A stretch of 64,000 nt of DNA from Thysanoteuthis rhombus (lineage: Eukaryota > Mollusca > Cephalopoda > Oegopsida > Thysanoteuthidae). Shown piece after piece: positions 36,667-50,237 of this stretch (within the stretch, counting starts at the first letter, position 1; the number at the start of each line of letters is the position of its first letter). Where the stretch lies: assembly GCA_963457665.1 (NCBI GenBank), contig OY735216.1, forward strand, positions 45,814,325 to 45,878,324, given 5' to 3'. The notes under the pieces are model-generated. The model did not search any database, had not been told where the DNA came from, and saw only the letters and a list, made by a program, of their open reading frames with translations. The translations under genes were made by a program, and so were the position numbers.

Positions 36667-39600
36667 GTGAGTACATGAATTCTATATTCTCTCTTTGTTT
36701 AACTTATGTTTGTCATCTTTTCTCTCTCTTACATTCCTTCACTGTGTTTAAAACTGAAAAGAATAAGCCTATATTGTCCGATAACTGAAAAAGATTAACA
36801 GCATCATGGGTTAAGATTCGTTTGAGCAAACATTCGTAACAAATCCTGAAAAAATATTCTTCCTCTGTTGTATGAATTCCTTTGATTGAATCTGGCTTTC
36901 ATTTCTCCCGGTTAATTTTTCGTTTTTAAGAAAAAAATAACTTTTACTGGGTAAGCGTGTGAATTGGCTCTAAAATGGGTGATCGATCTGTAAGATTAGT
37001 ACCATCGCAAACTGGACCCTGACTTTGTGACCCCCTTACCGACACCGAATGTTAAATTCAAAATGTATCATTTGTTAGTGCGGTTTTTGGTCAGCTGATT
37101 TTTTAAAATTTCTTTAAAAAGCCATTAATAGTAAATACATATATTTTCCTTACAGCATTTTGCACGTTTTGTTTTTTTGTTTTTTAATTCCGCAGAATCA
37201 CTAAAAAAATCTAGAAAATCTGATGAAGCAATCATTACCACTTTATCTATTTATCTATCAGATCAATGTTATCTATATTTTGAAGCTGCAGAAGTTTTTC
37301 AGGAATGGGAAGTCACTATCTTCGATTATCATTTGTATTTATTTAGATCGAACTTTTCATGATTTTAGAAAAGCCAAGTGCTCCCTGGTTAGGGTTTACG
37401 ATAGAAAAGTAACGCACATACCTCTCAGAAGTACGGAAGCCGATCAAGGCCATAATATATAAAAATTGCACATGTCTAATTTGCTAAGTTAATGTTTCTT
37501 TACGGAAACCATATTCCGAAATTCCTTACCCAACAGCTTTGACTGCAAGAAATCTTTTGAACTTTTTAAAATCTAAAAAGAGAAATGAACGTTTTCGTAC
37601 ATTGTAGGGATACACGTGTCGAATTGACTTCGTTGTTGCTTCAAACTGCCCTGTACTCGTACAAGTGTTGCATAACTTACTGTTTATATCTTGATTTTCA
37701 ACTTCTGATTCTTTTTTTTTATTGTTTCAATTTTCTTTCCCTGTATCTTGTTCTCATATCATTCTTCCTGCCAACGTCAGCTTTTATTTTATTTTACCCG
37801 TGTTGTTTGTTTATCATTATCATTATATCGATATTCGTACGTCATTTATTTATCTTATTTTGTTTGTTTATTTGTTTTTTAGTTTGTTTGTTTTTGTTTG
37901 TTTTAAATTCATTTTAGATAAATTTCACTTCATTTCATTTTTTTTCTTCGGGAAATCCGGTAATTTCGCTTGTCCAATCAAAGATGCAAATTTTATTTGT
38001 GAAGGAGGCACTTGCCGACCATTGTCAAATTTCATCAGAAACAAACTTTTCAGACATTTCCTTTCCTACTATATCAATATTTTTGTTTTACTGTTATTGT
38101 GTTTATATTCCACACGAATTTCGAAAGAAAACTCACCAGCTTTTAAAAGACAAAACAAAAAAAATAATGTACTCCCGATTAAATGGAAAATAAATTTAGT
38201 TCCAATTTTAGTTGAGTTCGTAGGCTACTGACAATTATGAGGGGGCCCTGGTAAAATTTGATTTTCGAAAGTTACAGAAAGATTAGATTTATTTTCACAG
38301 GGCGATCAACAATTAAACTTCAAACATTTGTTTTACTAAATTTAATGGAAACGAATTTTTGAAACATCAGTGCAGTAAATTGCAATATCGTTTTTTGTTT
38401 AAATTTTGATCGTTTTTGTCATGAGTCCAAGAGCAAGTCTGTACTTGTGCCATTGTTGATCTGAAAACTATCCCGAAGCTGTAACCAAAATTACCGTTTC
38501 AAAGGAGATATCCACAATTTGCTGAACGTTTTTAAAAGGGCGTCCGGGTTCATTATAATTCCTAATGTTAGTGTACATCCTTTTAGAGGTTTCATTTTGA
38601 AGAAACTCCTCTCTCAAAATCGCATTTTCTACTATTAAAAAAACAATCTATAGTGGTATTTCAATTTTATGGAATGGAGAAGTTAATCGGTTGTCCACTA
38701 CAAAGTTGCAGATATCAGAAGCTTGTTGTTTCAAGCCCGCGCCTGGTTGAAATTAAATGTTTACTACAAATACACGTTTACAGTATGACATATGTAAACA
38801 TATAGTATATCAATTGAACCGTTTTAAATTGATAATTTTGAGTTGTTATACTTGGATTTAGCGTTCAAAAATGAAATTACTTTTCACCTCATCTCCGGGG
38901 GCCTCTCCAGCTGATAGAGGACTCTGGGCTCCAGTGCCTGCTCTGTTCCATAATGGCATATCTTATAGCAATGGGATTTACTTGACGGTGCCCACCTCCT
39001 CTCCAAATAATCTTCGACAGGTTGTACTAGGTTACGTGGTACCAGCAGCAAGGAGTAGCTGATTGAGTGTTTACTATTGGAATTTTTTACAAGTTTTTTT
39101 TTTTTTTTTTTAAGAGACAGAAGGCGAGAGAGCGTACCCTCTCTCGCCCGCATTTTGCACAAGCCACGCATTTTGATGCTGTCTCACGCTCGTAGGCACC
39201 AAAGGAACATTCTCACGCATTTCAGAAAGTGTTAGATTTATTTATTTATACTTATTGAATTAGTTTTAGATTCATGATAAATCTTATCTCAGATGAAATC
39301 TGTTTTCTGAATAGACTTTCTTAAGGGAAAACTCCTTGATTTTCAGTTGCTAATAAGCCCTGTAAGGCGATTTTTAGCTAATTATGGATACATGATTTCC
39401 ATATGTTTCAGGGAGAGCATGCCCAAAGACTCTCCTGGAAGGCCTTCCAAACTTGGAAATTGTTTGGGGATGGGGATGTCACACTATTCTCACCCATTAA
39501 TATTAAGAATTGACAGCTCTGGGGAGGGGGACTAGTAACTCACCAGTTACCACAATTATTTATTTTTTCATTTTTATACTTATTTATTTTGTTTTTTTTT

Positions 39601-42600
39601 GTTGTTGTTTTTTTATTGTGTGATGGTTTTGAATTCAGCTTTGTCCTGTGAACTGGTTGCCTCTCAAGGCTGGAGGGCACTGTCTTTCCTACTATTTTAC
39701 CTCAAGCTGACGGGGTTGGGGATGATTCATGTCTTTATCAAGGGTATTAGTGTAAAGTGAACAGCCTCAGTCCAGTGACATATTAACTATGTAGCATACA
39801 CTAAGGGCCTCGCGCTAAATGCTTGCAAGTGATTCAGCTCTTACTCCATTCACTGTGGTACTATACTTCCTTCGACTTCTGTGACGTGCTCGATGTTCAC
39901 GGTCAGCAATATCAACCAATGACCAACTTCAGCTGGGGTCATTATTTTAGCACGGTGATTAATGGGGGTGTGGTACGTAAATGATAAGGTAATCTTTCCT
40001 TTAATGTGCATAAACCAATGGCCGTTTCATTATCAAATTGTGCACTATGAATCCATCAAAGTTTGACGGAAACAATGCATCTCTCATACCAAACAGACAA
40101 ATTCATGTTGCACTATTTAATAAAGACGGGCATTCAATTTCATAGTTAAGTTAATGTCTTATGAATACTTTGGTCATTTATACTTTTTGATACTACAAAA
40201 GATACTTTTTGAAGCCTATGTATAACTTCTGAAACCTCTCTGATGGTCAGACGCTGCCATACGTTTAAGTACATCAAAGCAAAGATTACTCCTGATACAA
40301 CAGATAAATATGAAGGTATTAAAAACTGAAGACCTTGTCATTGCACAAAGATCAAAATTAAGTATTACTATTACTGAAATGTCGGACATATTTGTCATTG
40401 TCTGATTGCATAGCAAATAGAGAAAAAAATCAATTACTTTAATATGAAAGTAAAAAATGAATGCATTTTATATTTGTGTTTATCTTTTTTGAATTAAGGG
40501 CCCTTCCATGGCATGTGCTACTTGCCCAGCACTAGCTTAATCCAGCTCTATCCCGGCTGGATTTTGGTTCATCGATTCTGTAGCCTGCATAAGTGTTATG
40601 CCACTCACAACTCTGTAGAATCATTTGGTTGTTTTTTTACGATGCAAGAAATTAAAGCTTCAACCTCAAGGACTAATATTGAACAGCTGCTGGTCTTTAA
40701 AGACCTACAAATGAATCATTATCACTTTTTTCTTTTGTTTTCGTTTCACAAGTTCAAGCAATCTTCAGACAGATGTTACAAATCGATATAGTCGAAGTCA
40801 TATCAGCCTACAAGATTGTTTACCTTTCTAGAGAAACCCCAGTATGTAGGTGTTCTATCATTTCTGGTTTCTGGTCAAGGTTGCCATTAGGTATTTTCCA
40901 AGATGAAAATTTGGTTGTGGACGAAGCTATTATATCAAAATATATAAATGATTTGGTACTGGAGGAAAATTTGCCAAAAATAGCAGCCCTTTACACACAC
41001 GCATGACACGTCATAAATATCCATGACCAGTAGATAATGTTTATAATCCATTTTACCTACAAAGTTAGTCTGATGATGAATTTTCAGTTATTTGATTATT
41101 TTGCTACGGAAGGTACTTAATTTGGTTCCAAGACCATATTAATTTTAGTTCAGTCCTGTGCAGCAGAAAACATCTGGTAACTTTAGTATGTGTTTGTTTG
41201 TTTGTTTGTTATCAGTCCATAGATACATCACGCCCACTGGACTAAGTATCTACCTATCTATACGTGTGTCCCTCTCCATATTTCGAGTGGTACAACCTTG
41301 AAAAGCTGCATGAGTACACCAGTGAGCATCATCTGAAAGGATGTGTTTGTTTCTGGTTTTTGCCCCCCCCCCCTCCCTAAGTGCTTTGGTCATTTTGGGA
41401 CCAACAATACTCAAATCTTGTACTGGTATTTTTTTCTTTTTTATTTTAGATAATTTTAGATAGAAAAATATGAATCTTTTGAGATAATGTTTTTTTTTTT
41501 GTTTGTTTGTTTTTTGGGGAGGAGGGGGGAACTGGGGAATGCCCTCCCCAAATGTTTACATTTTGATTGAAAACTTTATCTCGTATGTTATCAATACTTG
41601 AAACTCTTATCAAGATACATGACTGAATCTTTTGTTTTTAGTTTGTATTACACGGGATAAAAATAAAGGTATTTTTTATCTTGTTTGGGATTCAGTAGTA
41701 AAACTTTAAATTCTAATGACTTGACCACACAGATTCCTTCACGTGACACGCACTTTAAGAAATGGTTCTCTTCCAGGAGACAGGTGTTACATATAAAACC
41801 GAATCATAATGAAATAATTGATCTAATGACGGTACATAGTTAGATGTGAACTCTACATTTTGTGTGAAATCAACATCTGGGAAATTTTGAAATCTTAAAA
41901 AAATTAGCATTCTCACTCCACTTTTTATCAGTTTGATTATTTATTTTCATACATTGAAGTTTTTCTCTCTCTCTCTTTCTGTCTTTTTAGTCCATATCAA
42001 ACGCCTAAATTGAAATAAATAAAACTAAAACTTAGCAATAGGAACAATATTTTACTTGTTTTTTCAGTTCCTTAAGTGAGGTTCCAGTGTACTTTCCTAG
42101 ATAAACAGAATTAGCATCTCAAGAGATTTATTAAATGTGCAAAACTTAAGGAAAACATTACTATATAGATAAGATAAATCATTAGAATGGTGAGAATCCT
42201 ATGGAAAAAAAAGGCAAAAACTTTCTTCTGATATTTGAAATGAAAATTTTTCTTTTTTTTCAAAATTCTGGCTTTGATAAATAAGTATAGAAAATTTTAT
42301 TGAAATTGAATATGCTGATTTTTGCCAGATATTTAAATTTCCTGGATGTCATTTTTTTTGTTTTTTTTTTTTTTTTTTTTGTTTTTTTTTTTTCCCAACC
42401 AGATTGCATCCGTACTATTCATACCTAATTATAGTTCACCTACTGCATTTCTACAAACATCATACAATAACAAGGATATATCTGTGCATATGTGAATTGC
42501 ATAAATAATTCAATCTTTGGGGTTGATTTTCACCAATCAAGTGATAGTGCATATTTATTTATCACAAATTCTCTTTATCCATCAAATCTCACTAAATGTT

Positions 42601-45600
42601 GGTTGACGGTGGGCCCTTTAAGGAATCAAGCCCCCCAATGGACCCCTTTCCCTAATTTCTTGCTATGTCATTTGTCTGATTAATCACTCATTAATTTTTT
42701 TTTTTTTTTTTTTTTTTTGTAGTTATGCTTTTTTCCATGCAACACGAAAAACTCTCAGTAATGTCAAGTCTTCAATTTCTGCTGAATGGACAGAAGAAGG
42801 TTATTTCCAAAATTCTTCTATTTGGATTCTACCAAATAAAGTAAGTACCTTTTTTATTTATTTTTAGATGCACTGCATTTTATTTATCATTACTGCATCT
42901 TTGGTCAGAATACAAATAGGAATGGTGTTTCTCCCTGCTGCTGTCAGTCTTTTCTATATTATAATTATTTGGTAATAAATGAATAAGTAGGAGCTACTCT
43001 ATAATTAGCATTTATTATACCTGGAGTTATCTCCCTTGAGAAGTTGGAACATTTTATTATCAGATTGGATGCAAAAACTGACTTGGCTGTTTTATTACCA
43101 TATTACAAATAGGACTCAAAATTGCTCTATTCTTCAAGTTCAGCAGCAGCAGCCTTTTAGTGTTTGACGTTGGAGATAGACCTTCCCCAAAATTTGCCAG
43201 ACTTTTCTATCATGGCTGTTGTGGAGCCAGTACCTTTTAAATTTATCTAGATCATTGCACCATCTTACTTTCTGTCGGCCACAATTTTGCATGTGATCTC
43301 TAGGGATCCACGTTGTTATCTGACATTCTTGCCACTTGACCAGCCCATTGCCATTTGAGTTTTCTAACTGTTTCTATACCTCAGACACGTGTCTTATGTT
43401 CTATTTATGTGAGGTTTATCATGATTCTTACATGTGCATGTTGCATGGTTCTCAGTTTGAGGGTCAATCTTCTAGTTTGCTTAAAGCATTATAAATATAT
43501 TGTTCTTGAAAAAATCTCTCTACAATCTGCAGTTTTTGCTGTGGTATGGTAGCAAACAAAAATCATAAATGAAATACTTACATAACTATATCAACTACAC
43601 TCTACCAAGAGTATATACTTTAATCACAGGAATATATGTGAAGAAATAATGATGATAACACACTTGTCCTCATCTGCAGAATTTTTATGTGTCCAGCTAG
43701 TTAATAATGATTGACAAGCTTTATTTTGAGAAATTCAAATGACATTATTTCTTCCTCTTATGAAATTATTCATAAATTTTGAAAACGAATTTTGATTTTT
43801 CTTTCAGACGTGGAACCAACGACATGTTTTCCAAGATCAGTCAAAAGCTGACCCATTTATGGGATATCTGGATACTGGATTTATGTTAGCTTATTCTTTG
43901 GTAAGACTTTCATCTTTCATTATTTACTTTAAGCCCACCCTTATCTTACCCCCAGAACTGCTTTGTATTTTTCATTAATCAAATCTAAAAAAAAAATTTG
44001 TAATCATGGTTGATAATTGAGCAACCATAGCGTCAAAATTTGAAATTTTGTTTTTTGTTTTTTTTTTCTTTTCTTCTTTTTTCTTCTTTTCTTCTTTTTT
44101 CTTCTTTTCTTCTTTTTTCTTCTTTTCTTCTTTTTTCTTCTTTTCTTCTTTTTTCTTTTCTTCTTTTTTCTTCTTTTCTTTCTTTTTTCTTTTTTCTTTC
44201 TTTTTTCTTTTTTTCTTTTCTTTTCTTTTTTCTTTTTTCTTTTCTTTTTTCTATTTAAATTCTATCGAAGAATAAATATGGTCAGAATGAATTCTATTTA
44301 TGACATCGCTGGCATTTTCCCCTGGAAATAGAGTGAAAAGAAAAAAGAAATAAACAAACGTCCAGACTCTGGATAATATAGATGTTATTGATAAACCCAT
44401 CAAAAGAGGTCCGAGCTAGTTTTTCCAAAAATCAAAGTGTTTTTAGGAGAGTTCTAGTGGAGTAATCCTGCCCGTTTTCAAGTCTGTAGACTAAATAGTA
44501 TGGCCAGGAGAACTGGAACATACACACATGTGAAAAAAAGGTGGAACCCCTTGCCACTTTTTATTAGCTACAGTGGTTCAACTATTTTGACATATTTCCA
44601 ACTTTTGAAATCCCGTACGCTGATAGCTTCAAGTATTTTAAAAAAAATTTTTTTTTTTCATTGTAACGTAAGAATTTAATTTTCGACGTTTGTTTTTTTT
44701 ATTCTTTTCTTTCATATTGATGGAAAAATTTGATATAGCAGTACAACTTAATGTGTCTTTATTTCTTTTAAACAGGGTTTGTTTTATTCCGGTTCACTTG
44801 GAGACAAGTAAGTAAAATCTTCTCAATATATTACAATCAACTCCAGGATACAACTCCAGGACACTTATCCCCCCTCTGAAGACTTTTGCCTCAATTGCTA
44901 TAGATGAAATGAATCAAAAATTTATACTCTGCTTTGCATTGATATGTACAAAATTTTGTATTGGTTTCCATAAAAGCTTAACCCTAAGTCATTTCAAACA
45001 TTTTTGGAGTAAATTGTGTCTGGGGGCAAATGTTGTCTGAGATTAGTGTCCTTGGGTGAAATTGGTCTTGAAGGGTAATTGTCCAGACACCATTACAGTC
45101 ACTTTTTAGAAAGTGTTATCTTCCTACTTCAAACTTTTAGAGGGGGATGGGCAGCCTTTAAGTGTCTGCAGGCAGGTCAGCATATTAATAGCTCGGGGGT
45201 CAGCAACTATTTTGTCTCTACAGGACGGATCTTGTATCAATGAGTGAATGGTAGGGCAGACAAATGTCACAAAAACGCTTAAAATATCATCATCATCATC
45301 AGTCTTTTATTGTCCGTTGTTGGACATAGACCTTGCCCACAATAGAGACATGGTGGTCACAGAGCCAATATTTTCTGAACCTGTCCAGTTCATGTTTCTC
45401 TGAATTTTTGAGATGAGGTATCATTATTATTATTATTTCTATTATTATTCGGACTATCCTCATCTTGGTTGTTTTTCATACAACGTTTCGGCCATTGCAC
45501 TCTACGGCCTTTGTCAGGTATCATCTGGTAGATGTGGGGAAGTAACGAACCGAACCGAACCCTTTATTTAATCAACAGGGGTATATTGACCACACTCCCC

Positions 45601-48600
45601 TCTTAGCATTAGCAGTATTATTATTATCTCACACTGGGATTGAACCTAGAACCATTAGATTACTTGCAGTAATTCTGTCTGATTCTGTAACCACTACGCT
45701 ATGTGTCCTTGCGTCGGTTAAATAAAGGGTTCGGTTCGTTACTTCCCCACACCTACCAGATGATACCTGTCCAGTTCATCTAGTCTTATATTCTGGCGGC
45801 CTAGGTTCCGTATTTGATCTCTGGAGATCTATGTTGTGAGGCATGAAGTCCATCAGTTATCAGCCATTCTTGTAACAGGGCCAGCCCATAGCCTTTTGAT
45901 TTTCCTAATGGTTACTATGATGTCGCTGTTTTTCCCCTAATATACTGTGCTGTCATATTAAGCATGATTCTTTCATGTACATGTTGCATTGTTCTCAGTC
46001 CAAGGGTCAATCTTTTGGTTAGGTTCTATGTTTTAGCTCCATTGGTGACTTTTGGAAGGATGCATTGGTTGTATACCCTTCTTTTTAGGACTAATGAGAC
46101 CTTCTTATTCTTGAAAGTTGAGGATGTCATGGAGACTCATTGTCCTAGACAGATGTAGTGGTCTACTTCATCCAGCTTTGCATTTTTGATTTTGTACTAT
46201 CCTTTTAAGTACACTTAATAATATTTTTGCCTAGAATCAATGAATAACGCAGACTAAAAAATGATTTGTATTTAACTAAGGATGCCAATTAGTAATCAAA
46301 GATTAAATACACACTGGCTCATTTCATTCTGATGAATATATTTATACAAAAAAATACATATCTATTTTAATTAATTTTATATGTGTGTATATATATATAT
46401 ATATATACATATATATCCAGGGTCGAGCACTCTTTAAATTAGGTGACTTGTTGATTATGAACTATAAGCAATGCTCTTCCAACTCTGGAATAAAGCTCTC
46501 TGGTGGATGGGGAAAAAATGCATAAAGTAAATATATTGCTTCAGTTCAGCCTTACTGACTGTCCAGTTCTGCGTAGGGCAGAGGTAAAATGCTGGCCTCT
46601 GGGTATGAAGTGAAGATTTCGATCCTACCTCGTGGTACTGGATGGGATAATGGATAGTCCATAGCCACACTGAAGACTTGTAATACAATTCTACAGCTGT
46701 CTGTGGATAACTCAATTATTTAATTATTATATACTTACAAAAGTTGCTGTAATCATCTTCAGTTGATGTCAGTGGAGTTTGACCCTGCAGCAGACAGTCT
46801 TGTCTATCTTTTTTTCATTTTCTTTTTTTCCTCTTCTTTGTAGATTTTCTCTGAGAAAAGTTCTTTCCTTGGGTATGATCTCGAGCGGAATCGTTGTAAG
46901 TATCTAAATGCATTTAATGTTTTATTTTACATGTTTTTTTTTTTTTTCTTCTGTTTTCGCTTTTAACCGGTTGAAAAGAATATCTCTGTGTCTATAAGAG
47001 TATTGAGAATTCATTATTTCCTCTATCCTTCCAGGTGTGTCTCTTCGGTAGTTTCACAGAATTTTATCACTGGTACTATCCGTCCTTGTATGTAGTTCTC
47101 ATTGTTCTAAATGGTTTCTTCCAATCTGTTGGCTGGCCAGCAGTCATCGCTATCATGGGTAACTGGTTTGGTAAATCAAGGTAAGAATATCTCTTTCCTC
47201 TCTTTCATGCTTTTTTTCTTTCTTTCTTTCCAATTCATAATTAACACCTTTTCATTTTTGCACTTTTCTCTGACTCGATCAAATCAGATTCTAAATCCTG
47301 CTTCTCTGATATTGAACTTAAGAAATTGCTTAACACTGATATGAATTGTATATCTAAATTCAAAATAGGACACTAAAATAAGTGAATTGCTTCAAAGCAT
47401 TAATTTGCCAAACAATGCTATGACTCAGAAATATTAATCTTTAAAAAACCTAGTCAACTTTTACAGAAATTGATAAAGTTCATCAGTTGCAAGCCGATAG
47501 ATATTCACATGGACTAAATGTTACTCTAGCATATTGTGTCATAAAAACTTTTTTTTTTTTTTTTTATCTAATAGTAGTTTAAACCATTTTATCTCTGTCT
47601 TCATTTTAGCCGAGGATTCATCTTAGGTTTATGGAGTTCCTGTGCTTCTGTAGGCAATATTATTGGTGCCTTGGTCACTGCTGCTGTTCTTCCAAATGGA
47701 TACGAAGTAAGTAATAAGATCTTTATTAGTAAAATACCTGCTTTGCTAACTGTATATCTATGGTATAATGGATAACTACAAAAATCGTTCACTCTATGAA
47801 AAAGAGTCTGAAATTTCTGACATCATTTGTAAATACCACGGAGATTTATTTTCAAATTTCTAGTGGAAGTCAGATTTGCCCTCTGAGGACCATGATCAGT
47901 CAAATCCAAGATGGACACCAGTCCATTGGGTCTAATGTACAAACGCATTTAATTTTGGGGAACCGTGTAGAAAAACATTTAAAGTGTCATATCCCACTGT
48001 TGGGAAACGTCCATTCGTTTGATGACCTAAATGCTTGTCTATGGGTTCTGGCAATCTCAAAATTATCACAAAATGAATGGACATCCCCCAATTTAGTTGG
48101 AAATGTCACCTTGAATGTTTTTCTACACTCTTTCCAAAATTAAACACGTTTGAATATTTGACCCAGTAAATTTGCAGTCCTCTTGAATATGACCTTGCAC
48201 GGTCCTCAGAGTTAAAATCTAACTACATCTATCTACTTCTGAAGATAAATCTCGTGGTATGTACTATGTTGGAAATTTCATGCTTTTTCCATAAAGTCCA
48301 CCGTTTTATAATATGAGAGCTTATCCACAGTACAATTTCAGATGGAAAGTCTAAAGTGTTTAAATTTGACTATTGATCTCTTCTATTTCAGTATGCGTTT
48401 CTTCTGACTTCAACTCTTCTGCTTGGGTTGGGGGTGATCAACTTATGCGGACTTGTTGATTCTCCATCTGAATTAGGTAAGAATATTTTTTTGTTTTTTG
48501 TTTTTTATCATTATTATTATTATTTTTATTAAAACAATGATAATTAAAAATAATAATAATCAAAAATTATAATAATTATGATGATAATTAAAAATTATAA

Positions 48601-50194
48601 TGATAATTGAAAATGATGCTGATAATAATTAAAAATAATGATGATAATTAAAAATAATGATAATAATAATTAAAAAAGATAATAAAAAAAATCATTATTT
48701 TTATTTTTATTCTTATTTATTTTTCCCTACCCTAAAAACTGTTTGCTTTTTCTTTTCTTTTTCTCCCTCTGTCTCTCACTGCCAAGGTCATGGTAGAATA
48801 CAATAAACAAAGAATACAATTGGTCTAATCTAAACTAATGAATGACTCTTACGTTGACTCTGAATTCTTTAATTGATCAACACAAAACTCTGTATAAATG
48901 TGTTTTTGATTTACATTCTCTGGCTTCTCATATTTCATCACCACTTTTTCTACCAGAGATCAAAAATGAGATAAAGATAATAAATCCAACTGCTTAACAT
49001 GAAGGTCAAACAGTGGTTGCGTTCTAAAGAAAACATCAGGTTTATATAAAGGCGAATGGAAACAAAGCTTGTAACCTGGACACTTGATTTATTTATGTAT
49101 GTTTGGGTGGCTTTGGCCATGAAGACACTTATTGGTTCAACTCATAGCATTTTATTCTATGACAGGGTTATGCGAGAGTAATTACACTGAAATTTTGTGT
49201 ATGACCAAAAACTGATTCTGTGCAAGATGAGGGTAGGTCTCTCTGAACCTGAATCTAGAATTCAGTTACTCAATGGAAAGAACCAGGCTCACCTATTTCA
49301 TCAAAGATTTCACATTGAATTACAAACAAATACTATGTCTATTGTCCGTTCAATGACGGCTGTACATTTTACATGATATTCTTCACACTGCTGATGAACG
49401 GGTACGTTGGAAGAAAAAAATTTGAGAACCCCTCCTTTATGATGCTAAATGACTTTTCATGTTTTAAAACCTAATACATAACTCGTCGCAGTCAAAATTT
49501 GGAGTTGTGTTGGGGGGAGAGATATTAAAAAAAAAAAAAAAAAAAAAACTTGCACGGGTCATATACCAATAGAGCTAATATTTCACCCCGCCCCCTCAAC
49601 AAGCACACACACACACGCAACATGCTGCCAAAAAGACGTTTGTCGCGTGACTGTTTCTATTGAGTGACTAACCAGATTTTATTTCTATTTGTAGAAAAAC
49701 CTGTATACCAACCATGTCCTGAAAGACATGACGCTGAAGGTAAGCTAATTGACGATTACTTATAATCTCTTCTTGGCATTTTTGTGCCAGGTAGACTTTC
49801 GTTGCACATGTATATCATGACTCCCCTGTTTGGGAACTGGGAATTTAATGTATATAACAACTAGGAGATACATTCTGCCAAGCAGAGAATTTTGCTTGTA
49901 GGTCACCTTGTGCGTTACGTCATATCAACACACAGAAATAGAAATAATTAATAACATTCACACTTTTTAGATCCAAAACAATTGTACATATGCCGAAGGT
50001 TGTTTAATGATTGAACCAAAATATTGTAGGAATAGCAAAGACAAGTTTTATAAAATTAACAGGTATGGTACGTGTGTTTATATATTATTGTGTCGTCCAC
50101 AGACAGCTGTTTCGTTGTATTACAACTCTTCAGTGTGGCTGTAGACTATCCGTTATCCTATCCAGTACCACGAGGCAGGATTGCAACCTTCAAT

Positions 50195-50237
<43 letters not shown>

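Larger units (their letters stand above)
36667..42722 (+). other. SLC37A3: Intron 1
   Basis: 6-kb first intron. It holds a perfect 10-bp-stem hairpin (39123-39148), a copy of the CAAATGCTTGCAAG repeat (39775-39895, with a possible end near 40500), and poly(T) tracts at 39092-39112, 42350-42393 and before exon 2. Otherwise unannotated AT-rich DNA; no exon-like segment was convincing. Confidence 0.7.

Noticed and set aside
37585..38231. Overlapping 110- and 169-codon frames rich in F, I and L in intron 1
   Set aside because: T-rich intron sequence with no splice sites in matching phase and no family similarity.
40513..41006. Two 77- and 92-codon frames in intron 1 with more balanced composition
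   Set aside because: No domain recognised, no matching splice phases with exons 1 and 2, and exons 1 and 2 join without them.
44040..44275. FFSSF-type open frames in intron 3
   Set aside because: Product of the TTTTTTCTTC array; not coding.
47796..48143. 115-codon frame in intron 7
   Set aside because: Lies across the palindromic element, no recognisable domain, and is skipped by the in-frame join of exons 7 and 8.
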